NCBI GenBank assembly: GCA_033851845.1
Contig: JAWWOH010000133.1
Location: forward strand, 1-13,811
Direction of reading: 5' to 3'
Origin: RYN-124 sp033851845
GTDB lineage: Bacteria; Actinomycetota; Actinomycetes; Mycobacteriales; SCTD01
Length of the DNA: 13,811 bases
The notes below the pieces were generated by a model. That model saw nothing but the letters and a program-made list of their open reading frames with translations. It made no database searches and was not told the origin of the DNA. Both the position numbers and the translations under genes were made by a program. Shown piece by piece: positions 8,701-13,811 of this stretch (the first letter of the stretch is position 1; each line of letters begins with the position of its first letter).

Positions 8701-11700
8701 GTCGACCGGCTCGTCGTCGGTGTACACCTATGACACGACCAAGCCGCTCGCTCCGGTCGTGACCGGACCGGCCGGCCCGGCGCAGAACCGCAACCCGGGG
8801 TTCAACTGGACCGGGGAGGCGGGCGCGCGCTCCGAGTGCTCGCTGCAGGAGAAGACAGGCACGCCCGGGGCCTGGGTCGCGTGTGCGACGCCGTACGCGC
8901 CGACGCTGCCGAGGGACGGGTCGTGGGTCCTGTCGGTGCGTCTTGTCGATGCCGCCGGCAACATCAGCGACCCGGGCTCGAGCGGTGCCTACGTTCTGGA
9001 CACGACGGCACCGACGACGCCCGTCGTGACGGCACCGACCAGCCCCGGACGTGACCTCTCGCCGTCGTGGTCGGCGTCCACCGAAGAGGGCAGCCGCACC
9101 GAGTGCCGGCTGTCCGGCCCCGGCCAGCCCGCCACCTGGGTCCCCTGCACCCTGCCGATGGCCACGCCGATCACGGCAGACGGCACCTACACCCTCGACG
9201 TCCGCGCGACCGACGTCGCCGGCAACGTCAGCGCACCGGGCACCGGCACCTACGTCCTCGACACGACGGCCCCGCCGGCGCCACTGGTCGTCCAGCCGGC
9301 CAGCCCGGGGCGCATCCGGAACCCCTCCGTGACCTTCACCGCCGAGCCCGGGACGACGGGCAGCTGCCGGCTGACGCACGGCGCAACCGTGCTGTCCGAC
9401 TCGGCACCCTGCGCGAGCCCGGCGACGCTCAACCTCACCGGTCTCAACGACGGCACCTACACGCTGTCGATCCGGGCCGTCGACCTCGCGGGCAACATCG
9501 GACCGGCGGGGACAGCGACGTACGTCCTGGACACGACGGCGCCGGCCGCCCCGACGATGACACTCGTCGCGGGGTCGCCGAGCTCGGACCGCGCGCCGGT
9601 GTTCGGATTCAACGCAGAGCTCGGTACGACGCCGAGCTGCAAGGTCACGCTGCCCTCGGGGTCCGTGCGCGACCTGACCTGCCTCAGCCCACTGAGCCTC
9701 GACCTGTCCGGTGCTGCCGATGGCGACTACGACGTCACGATCCGGACCACCGATGCGGCGGGCAACGTCAGCGCGGCCGCCACGACGACGTACTCGCTCG
9801 ACAGCACCGTGCCGGCGGCGCCCAAGGTCGTCGGTCCGGCGACGCCGGGCAGCATCCGCAACCCGGTCTGGCGGATCTCGTCGACGAAGCCGGCGGAGTG
9901 CCGGGTTCTGCGTGGCACCACCGTGTTCAAGGACTGGACGCCGTGCGGCACGTCGTACGCGCTTGACCTGTTCGCGCAGCCGGACGCGGTCTATGCACTC
10001 GAGGCCAGGGTCATCGGCGCGACCGGTGCCACCTCGAGCCGCTACCGCCTCGACACGACCGGCCCGGCGGCGGCGACGATCGTCGGACCGCCATCGCCGT
10101 CGACCGACCGCAAGCCGACGTGGGGCGTCGCGTCGGCCGACACCACGGTGCGCGCCGAGTGCCGCGTCATGGTCTTCACCGGCGTGCTCAAGGACTGGGC
10201 GCCCTGCGGCGTGTCGCCGGCCGGCTCGCTCTACACCCTCGACCTCACCGGGCTCGGTGACGGCACCTACAGCCTGGTGGTTCGGCTCACGGACGCGGCC
10301 AACAACGTCGGTCCGACGGTGTCCAGCGACTACGTGCTCGACACGTCGGCGCCGGCCGCGGTCGGTGTCATCGCGCCGCTGAGCCCCGGCAAGGACACGA
10401 CGCCGACCTGGACGCTGACCAGCGGCGCCGGTGTGAAGCTCGAGTGCCGGCTGTCGAGCGGGCAGAAGGTCATCTCCGACTTCGCGCCCTGCACCGGCAC
10501 GTTCACCGCCGACCTGACGGGCCTGCCGGACGGCACGTACACGCTGACTGTCCACGCGCTCAGCGCCGCCGGCACGCCCGGACCGGAGACGACGAGCGGC
10601 TACATCCTCGACACGACCGCGGCCGGCGCGCCGGGGACGCTGACCGGCCCGACCGGTCCGTCCCGCAACCGCACGCCGACGTGGACGTTCTCCCTCGCCC
10701 CCGGCACGACCGCGGTCTGCAAGGTGACCTTCGGCGGCAAGGTGATCCAGGACGGGCCGTGCGTCTCGCCGTTCGTCCTCGACCTCAGCAACGCGCCGGA
10801 CGGCACCTACACGCTGACCGTGCGCGCAGTGGACCCGGCGGGCAACCTCGGCGATCCCTCGACGGCCGGCTACATCCTCAAGACGACGCCGCCGCCGGCG
10901 CCGACGATGACGATGCAGCCGGGCAGCCCGAGCTCCACCACCGCACCGACCTGGGGCTTCAGCCTGTTCCGCGGCACGTCGGCGCAATGCCGGCTTCTGC
11001 AGGGGGGTCAGGCACTCGAGGACTGGACCGCGTGCGGCACCTCCGGCTCCTCGAACGGCACGGTGACGGCGCTGCTGTCGGGCAAGCCCGACGGCCGCTA
11101 CACGATGCAGATCCGGGCCATCGACGCCGCGCTGAACACGTCCTCGGCCATCGCCGGTGACTACGTGTTCGACCGGTCGGCCGCTCCGCTCGCGCTCTTC
11201 GTCGACACGCCCCCGACGCCCGGCAACGATACGACGCCGTCGTGGGTGGTGTCGGCTCCGCCTGCGGACACCACACCGACGACGACCACTGCGGGCACAG
11301 CAGCGCTGCTGCGCACCGCCGCGCTGACGGGGACACCGCAGACCGAGTGCCGGCTGACCGGCCCCCGCGGTACCGGCACCTGGGCGCCGTGCTCCGGGCG
11401 GTACGTCGCCAGCACGAACGGCGACGGCAGCTACGTGCTCGAGGTGCGTGCGTTCGACGCCGCGGGTGAGCGCGGCCCGGCCAGCAGCTCCACGTACGTC
11501 CTCGACACGCGGGCACCGGCCGCCCCCCGCTTCATCGACCCGGTCCCGCCGGCCGTCGGCAACGATGCAGAGGTCGTCTGGTCCTGGGCCGACGACGAGA
11601 ACCTGGTCCAGTGCCACCTGCTCCGCAACGGCTCGTCGCTCGGCGGCTTCACTGCCTGTGACCCGCCGTACGTCGCGAACGTCGGCCGGCAGGGCGAGGC

Positions 11701-12508
11701 GACGTACATGATCGAGGCACGGGCCGTAGACCCGGCCGGCAACGTCTCGCCGGTGACGACGGGCAGCTACCGCTACGACAACACCGCCCCGCCGGCCCCC
11801 ACCTTCACGTCACGGCCACCGGCGCGCGGCTCGTCCGGCATGGTCACCTGGACCTTCGGCGTACCCGTCGACACCCGCGCCGTGTGCATCGTCACCCGCA
11901 GCGGCACGGTCATCTCCGAGGGCGCCTGCAACGGCGCGTTCACGCTCGACCTGCATGGCCAGCAGCCCGCGACGTGGGGACTGTCCGTGCACCTGGTCGA
12001 CGCGGCGGGCAACGAGGGCCCGGCCGCGGTCGGGACCTACACCCTGCTGTCCTCAGTCGGCCGTGGCCGCGTCGACGGGCCGGTGGTTCCGGGCATCCCC
12101 GGAAGCCCGGGCACCCCTGATGCGTCGGGTGCGCCCGGCTCGCCGACCGGCGGTGGCGTGACGCCGAGCAAGCCGGTCCCCGGGATCGACAAGGAGCAGC
12201 CGCGGGCCGGCGCGGCGACCCGGATCCCGCAGCTCGTGAAGAAGGGGATCAAGAAGGTGGCCCGCCTGACGGCCGGGATCCCCGGGGCGGTTCCCGGAAC
12301 CGATGTGCCCAAGGCCATCAAGAACGTGCTGGGACAGACGATCACTAAACCGCAGCTTCCCCTCGCGCTGTTCGTCATCGTCTTGCTGTTCCTGCTCGTG
12401 CAGAACCGGATCGACCGCCGAGACCCCAAGCTCGCGATCGCTCCCTCGACCGCGGAGCCCGAGCTGACGTTCGGTCCCATTCTTCGTCCGGGAGGTGCCA
12501 GCGCATGA
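2789..12508 (+). CDS. Giant secreted Ig-like repeat surface protein with C-terminal membrane anchor
   Basis: The protein has 3239 residues from ATG 2789. An in-frame GTG at 2735 is open but would place 18 residues before the signal peptide and has no ribosome site, so I reject it. Residues 1-43 are a Sec signal peptide: an Arg-rich start, a hydrophobic core at about 18-36, and the cleavage motif ASA|AP. Residues 44-3087 are 32 Ig-like repeats with the pattern W(S/T)...C(R/K/T)(L/V)...W..C..P...DG.Y.L.V...D.AGN...Y.LDTT.P..P. Then come a Gly/Pro collagen-like linker, a Lys-rich segment, a transmembrane helix (3190-3204) and a 35-residue tail starting QNRIDRRDPKLAIAP. The basic residues after the helix place the tail in the cytoplasm. 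There is no LPXTG motif. Repeat 30 has a Thr/Ala-rich insertion and repeat 1 a Thr-rich loop. The likely role is adhesin, contact rod or envelope filament; this is inferred from architecture only. It overlaps the next gene by ATGA. Confidence 0.9.
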   Translation: MGLTTRRSRTLRARSRAGVAIVVLAAWFGSLLVAAPFTSPASAAPAEPGAWDFQISGPVGPGANDLPTWTFTLPADSTTGPDPASPPAGSDPSDTATSTVAITHRGECYVGTGAPSTGDFVSCTDPAGPSQFTFTPPKLTADGSYSFYVRDVETTTTTTTVYHADGSTTPVVDGPTSSTGSAPAVSSSTYDFDAAGPSLSFDPGGEPPSAGTDPTPTWAWTVAGATSVDCTLSDGTTPVTTSNCTSPFTPTLTADGPYTFIVTATDSFSRTTVLNSSYTLQTAGVPGVSVAATGSGTTPTWTMTPPAGTTPTDYSVVLSGPSVPAAPPVVVPADPTTHGATYTPTLSPANEGYWKLVVTATVDGRPSASANASYLLDTSNPDVTITTGSAGTSNANPAWTVAVVDADPSPALTCAVTPTPINDPGSSCGAYATWAAPSEGTWTLTATATDGAGNVGTASSAYTYDIAPAAPSIVTPPTGNGATATWTVTTQSTATLTCTVTGPGGFSATAPTDFSCPAGTSRAVTVTLPPGSDPGIDGNYVLSVTATDAGGANSTTATPYVLDRTPPPTPTFDPAGSSGSQNTAAVSWPFTATGGTVQCELVQGPAPGSAGAPQNNCTSPYAVNLASPGEWWVRVTVTDAAGNVGTADSAHVFYDTTPPTQPTLTRNSSSPTRNPATSWTIGTAETSGFTLLCSWSGPAGYTSAETACPASYAFTLPATNGTYTLSVVVRDAAGNRSTATTGTVLFDDIAPVVTFTNPPTTPRNITSVTWTTTVTETGSGSVKTECQLVKRTSGPDTILQAWTTVSCGRSVTRTLSAGDGFYYLQVRDTDAAGNVVANGTASADVELDTAAPGIPSISGTPTQTQNTSTASWTITPAAGTTRVDCDVFHNGVLALAVPSCDVSGVSLTFGGITDEGDWQIKATAFDEVDNASAVVPGPVVTYDITAPSAPVIVAVPTPSNNPSQTWTINTDVGTSLECAWTTGGATPSSWFACATPAVISVPAPANDGVYTLHARATDIAGNTGGEGSRSYQLDRTLPAAPTFSTPTSPSSSAAVSWTVGTGTEVSPTIQCRLLVDDGTGTFTTVAGHDWAACTSPFALTLPVEGGYRAQARVTDQAGNLGPVGTSATYIYDKTPPAVPSVTGPTGPSQTRSVTWTITPAATDGGTSLQCRYVDNGVEIGSFSTCGTSVTRTALADGTYALEVQSVDDAGNLSTPVVTGPTYVVDNAGPAAPTFGGTAGTSNVKSTAWSFNGELGATARCLLYHDGVALAATASACSTGDTFALNDGDGSYRLEVYFVDVAGNDGTAALSPTYLLDTVKPALPVVHGPTGAASTKAVQYVFTGEAASVAECRLLFVAAGSLGSPAPVAPGAWSPCTSPWSQTLALGDGRYQAEVHVTDAAGNVSPDAQSEVYELDTTGPLSPSFTAQPTGTDNVAAVQWDWTGETPTTGTCTLSRTPVGGTTAAIVVGPVACDSETFSTTLTFGDGFYQLSVQLTDPQGNAGAVAVSTGYNLDLTPPGTPTVTGPSGTSNVTTAGYAISSTVEAGATAECKLTRDGTVVVSDWASCNLPRTINLVGDGSYVLQVRLTDQYGNLGPAGASPAYLLDTIKPAAPDLHGPTGVANVTAAQYVFTAEANSVAECRLLYVAGSAGVPQSSGAFTPCASPWNQTLGLGDGRYQAEVRVTDQAGNVSPSALSEIYELDTTGPLAPSFTAQPTGTANVKGVTWTWTGETPTTGVCRLFFTPSGGTTATQVAGPVACDAQTYATTLAAGDGFYQLTVRLTDPSGNPGALATSTGYTLDATPPGAPVVNGPTGTSNKTAADYVIVGPIEALATEECKLTRDTTVVVSDWAPCTLPRTITLSGDGSYVLQVRLTDRYGNLGPAGASPAYLLDTKLPTVPVVTAPASPSSNSAPVFTFTTDGDTTTTCRVMRGSVVAVDTVACAGGTFTAPLAGQPDGDYVVMVTAVDPATNTSTGSSSVYTYDTTKPLAPVVTGPAGPAQNRNPGFNWTGEAGARSECSLQEKTGTPGAWVACATPYAPTLPRDGSWVLSVRLVDAAGNISDPGSSGAYVLDTTAPTTPVVTAPTSPGRDLSPSWSASTEEGSRTECRLSGPGQPATWVPCTLPMATPITADGTYTLDVRATDVAGNVSAPGTGTYVLDTTAPPAPLVVQPASPGRIRNPSVTFTAEPGTTGSCRLTHGATVLSDSAPCASPATLNLTGLNDGTYTLSIRAVDLAGNIGPAGTATYVLDTTAPAAPTMTLVAGSPSSDRAPVFGFNAELGTTPSCKVTLPSGSVRDLTCLSPLSLDLSGAADGDYDVTIRTTDAAGNVSAAATTTYSLDSTVPAAPKVVGPATPGSIRNPVWRISSTKPAECRVLRGTTVFKDWTPCGTSYALDLFAQPDAVYALEARVIGATGATSSRYRLDTTGPAAATIVGPPSPSTDRKPTWGVASADTTVRAECRVMVFTGVLKDWAPCGVSPAGSLYTLDLTGLGDGTYSLVVRLTDAANNVGPTVSSDYVLDTSAPAAVGVIAPLSPGKDTTPTWTLTSGAGVKLECRLSSGQKVISDFAPCTGTFTADLTGLPDGTYTLTVHALSAAGTPGPETTSGYILDTTAAGAPGTLTGPTGPSRNRTPTWTFSLAPGTTAVCKVTFGGKVIQDGPCVSPFVLDLSNAPDGTYTLTVRAVDPAGNLGDPSTAGYILKTTPPPAPTMTMQPGSPSSTTAPTWGFSLFRGTSAQCRLLQGGQALEDWTACGTSGSSNGTVTALLSGKPDGRYTMQIRAIDAALNTSSAIAGDYVFDRSAAPLALFVDTPPTPGNDTTPSWVVSAPPADTTPTTTTAGTAALLRTAALTGTPQTECRLTGPRGTGTWAPCSGRYVASTNGDGSYVLEVRAFDAAGERGPASSSTYVLDTRAPAAPRFIDPVPPAVGNDAEVVWSWADDENLVQCHLLRNGSSLGGFTACDPPYVANVGRQGEATYMIEARAVDPAGNVSPVTTGSYRYDNTAPPAPTFTSRPPARGSSGMVTWTFGVPVDTRAVCIVTRSGTVISEGACNGAFTLDLHGQQPATWGLSVHLVDAAGNEGPAAVGTYTLLSSVGRGRVDGPVVPGIPGSPGTPDASGAPGSPTGGGVTPSKPVPGIDKEQPRAGAATRIPQLVKKGIKKVARLTAGIPGAVPGTDVPKAIKNVLGQTITKPQLPLALFVIVLLFLLVQNRIDRRDPKLAIAPSTAEPELTFGPILRPGGASA
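2918..12049 (+). repeat. Array of 32 Ig-like domain repeats, about 95 residues each
   Basis: The repeats can be delimited by the recurring DxTxPxxP boundary. Thirty-one have exactly two cysteines, the first in a C(R/K/T)(L/V) context and the second about 10-30 residues later, often as (W)xxC. Repeat 3 (3650-3934) has none. Repeat 25 (9824-10075) is the shortest (84 residues) and has lost the D.AGN motif (reads VIGATGATS). Repeats 1-12 are diverged from one another, 13-19 show a three-domain higher-order pattern, and 20-32 form a more uniform set with compact openings such as SPGRxxxP. The fold resembles the bacterial Ig-like domains whose hallmark is ECSLDGGxxxxC...DGxHxFxVRAxDAAGN. The exact Pfam family cannot be assigned by eye. 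Confidence 0.9.
6758..8482 (+). repeat. Three-domain block duplication inside the Ig array
   Basis: Repeats 14-16 (6758-7624, 867 bp) and 17-19 (7625-8482, 858 bp) correspond one to one: 14 with 17 (both HGPTG, QYVFT, AECRLL), 15 with 18 (both SFTAQPTGT, TWTGETPTTG-like, DGFYQL), and 16 with 19 (both ECKLTRD, DGSYVLQVRLTD). Positions 7514-7605 and 8372-8463 differ at only 5 of 92 bases by my count. Repeat 13 resembles unit 16, which suggests that the third unit of an earlier cycle is also present. Confidence 0.88.
12050..12505 (+). other. C-terminal linker, membrane helix and cytoplasmic tail of the giant protein
   Basis: After the last Ig repeat the protein changes character. A Gly/Pro-rich collagen-like stretch (12080-12157, with PGIPGSPG and GAPGSP) is followed by a Lys/Arg-rich segment with likely amphipathic helices (LVKKGIKKVARL and AIKNVLGQTI). 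The hydrophobic helix LPLALFVIVLLFLLV (12356-12400) then leads into the tail QNRIDRRDPKLAIAP, which ends with ELTFGPILRPGGASA. From memory, similar RIDRRDPKLA tails occur at the ends of other large actinobacterial surface proteins. That is recollection, not a search. Confidence 0.75.
12490..12495 (+). promoter_or_regulatory. Ribosome binding site that fixes the start of the GGDEF gene
   Basis: GGGAGG lies nine bases before ATG 12505, inside the last codons of the upstream gene. It supports this ATG over the out-of-frame GTG at 12495, which overlaps the site itself. Confidence 0.8.
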
Positions 12509-13811
12509 GGGGGTTCCTTCCTGGCCGCGCGAGCACAGCCGGCGCCGCGTCGGTGCGTGCAGCCGAGTCCGTCCCCGTCGCCGAGCGCCTCCGCGTCACC
12601 CAGTACCTGCGGGTCGCCGCCATCGGCCTGCTGCTGCTCTGTGCGGCGCTGGCGCCGCAGGCGCTCGCCCCCGGCCGTCGCCAGGCCGTCCTGACCACCC
12701 TGGCGTACGCCGCCATCGTCGCCGTCGGCGAGGGCCTGTCGCGGATCCTGCGGGAGCGCGTCGTCGTGCTGTTCTCCGCGCTGCTCATCATCGATGGGCT
12801 GTGGCTGGCCTGGGCGTCGTACGTCACCGGCTCGCTGTCGAGCCCGGTCCGCTACCTGGTGCTGCTGCACCTGGGCGCGGTGGCGCTGCTCGCCTCGTAC
12901 CGGACCGGTCTCAAGCTCGCCCTCTGGCACTCGTTGCTGCTGCTCGCTGTCTACAACGGCCAGCAGCAACCGGGTGGATGGCTCACGCCGACCGAGCCGT
13001 CCGAGCTCACCGGCATCCTCGGCAGCACGCAGACCAGGCTCGCCGTCTTCGTCGTCGTCCTGTGGTTGGTCGCCGTCTCGACCTCCGCGCTGTCGGCGGT
13101 CAACGAGCGCGAGCTGCGCCGTCGCCGGCACGACCTCGAGGCACTCACCGACCTCGCCGAGTCGCTCGAGCGCACTGCCGACTCGGCCAGCGTCGCGCGG
13201 ACCCTGCTCGACTCGGTCGTCGACACGTTCGGCTTCCCGCGGGGGGTCGTACTGGCGGGGCCGGAGGGGCAGCTGCCGCTGCTCGCGTCGTACGGGCTCG
13301 ACGAGGAGACCGCACGCCGGCCCGGCCGGCCCGCAGGCAGTGCCGTGATCACGCAGGCGCACTCGACACACTCGACCGTCCTCGTCAGCGGCCTCGACGA
13401 GGAGGCCGATCCGTGGCTCGGGCGGCTGCTCCCGAAGGCTCGCGACCTGGTCGTCGTGCCGCTCCAGGCCGAGGGCCGCCCGCTGGGCGCGATGGTGCTC
13501 GAGCAGGCGCCTTCCGAACGCGGTCGGATCCAGCGGCGCGTCGTCTCGGGACTCGAGCGGTCCGCGTCGTATGCCGCCCTCGCCCTCCGCAACGCCTGGC
13601 TGCTCGAGCAGGTCCAGCGCCTCGCCGCGACCGACGGGCTGACCAAGATCGCGAACCGTCGCACGTTCGAGTCGACGCTCGAGCGCGAGGTCGCCCGGGC
13701 GACCCGCAGCGCCGAGCACCTCTCGCTCGTGATGATCGACATCGACCACTTCAAGCGGCTCAACGACGAGCACGGCCACCAGGCCGGTGACGAGGTGCTG
13801 CGCAACGTCGC
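12505..13811 (+). CDS. Membrane-bound GAF-GGDEF diguanylate cyclase (3' end outside the window)
   Basis: The frame starts at ATG 12505, overlapping the previous stop as ATGA, and stays open to the right edge, giving 435 residues. Residues 1-33 are a cytoplasmic, Arg-containing start. Six hydrophobic segments lie at about 34-54, 60-78, 86-107, 115-132, 134-150 and 178-197. A basic/acidic linker helix (NERELRRRRHDLEAL) leads to a GAF-like domain at about 215-365 (VVLAGPEGQLPLLASYG and LVVVPLQAEGRPLGAMVL). The GGDEF domain begins with DGLTKIANRR (377-386) and continues DIDHFKRLNDEHGHQAGDEVL (412-432), which carries the metal and substrate residues of this family. The family makes c-di-GMP from two GTP. 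The GG(D/E)EF catalytic motif lies beyond the edge, so activity, and any following EAL domain, cannot be judged. It is probably co-translated with the surface-protein gene. Confidence 0.92.
   Translation, partial: MRGFLPGRASTAGAASVRAAESVPVAERLRVTQYLRVAAIGLLLLCAALAPQALAPGRRQAVLTTLAYAAIVAVGEGLSRILRERVVVLFSALLIIDGLWLAWASYVTGSLSSPVRYLVLLHLGAVALLASYRTGLKLALWHSLLLLAVYNGQQQPGGWLTPTEPSELTGILGSTQTRLAVFVVVLWLVAVSTSALSAVNERELRRRRHDLEALTDLAESLERTADSASVARTLLDSVVDTFGFPRGVVLAGPEGQLPLLASYGLDEETARRPGRPAGSAVITQAHSTHSTVLVSGLDEEADPWLGRLLPKARDLVVVPLQAEGRPLGAMVLEQAPSERGRIQRRVVSGLERSASYAALALRNAWLLEQVQRLAATDGLTKIANRRTFESTLEREVARATRSAEHLSLVMIDIDHFKRLNDEHGHQAGDEVLRNV

Noticed and set aside
6287..11617. A 1776-codon open frame on the minus strand
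   Set aside because: It lies wholly opposite the Ig-repeat gene. Its translation is Arg/Gly/Val-rich with no domain, as expected from a shadow frame of repetitive GC-rich coding sequence.
2918..12049. CRISPR array or non-coding satellite as explanation of the repeats
   Set aside because: The periodicity is about 285 bp, in frame without interruption, and conserved at protein level; there are no short identical direct repeats with unique spacers.
12037..13779. A 580-codon minus-strand frame opposite the GGDEF gene
   Set aside because: Shadow frame. The opposite strand encodes recognisable transmembrane, GAF and GGDEF sequence.
12495..13790. A 431-codon plus-strand frame starting at GTG 12495
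   Set aside because: It is out of frame with the clear membrane-GAF-GGDEF protein starting at ATG 12505. Its product is Arg/Pro/Ala-rich and has no recognisable domain.

Overview
The window looks like chromosome from a high-GC actinobacterium, near the replication origin. The first 2.5 kb carry a gene order that is conserved in Actinomycetota: the 3' part of gyrA, a DUF3566 membrane-protein gene (the Rv0007 position in Mycobacterium), tRNA-Ile(GAU), a 43-residue DLW-39-type microprotein and tRNA-Ala(UGC). GC-rich codon use, GTG/ATG starts and 4-base stop/start overlaps fit this. I cannot name a genus from the sequence. Layout, all on the + strand: gyrA (cut by the window edge) 1-1400; DUF3566 gene 1397-2143, overlapping gyrA by 4 bases; a short promoter-like gap 2144-2222; tRNA-Ile 2223-2296; DLW-39 gene 2324-2455; tRNA-Ala 2475-2547; a 241-base gap rich in potential hairpins; one giant gene 2789-12508; and a membrane GAF-GGDEF gene from 12505 that runs off the right edge. 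The giant gene fills about 70% of the window. It encodes a 3239-residue secreted, membrane-anchored surface protein: a signal peptide, 32 Ig-like repeats of about 95 residues, a collagen-like Gly/Pro linker, one transmembrane helix and a 35-residue cytoplasmic tail. Thirty-one of the 32 repeats have exactly two cysteines and the other has none, so each domain probably carries its own disulfide. Repeats 14-16 and 17-19 are a recent three-domain block duplication. The next gene overlaps the giant gene by ATGA, has a good ribosome binding site, and encodes six membrane helices, a GAF-like domain and the start of a diguanylate cyclase (GGDEF) domain. No stop codon for it falls inside the window. 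The most interesting proposal is that these two genes form one unit: a cell-surface rod more than 100 nm long, with a short cytoplasmic tail, made together with a membrane-bound c-di-GMP enzyme. This could be an adhesion/contact system analogous in logic, not in sequence, to proteobacterial Lap-type adhesins under c-di-GMP control. The coupling is visible in the DNA; the function is inference.
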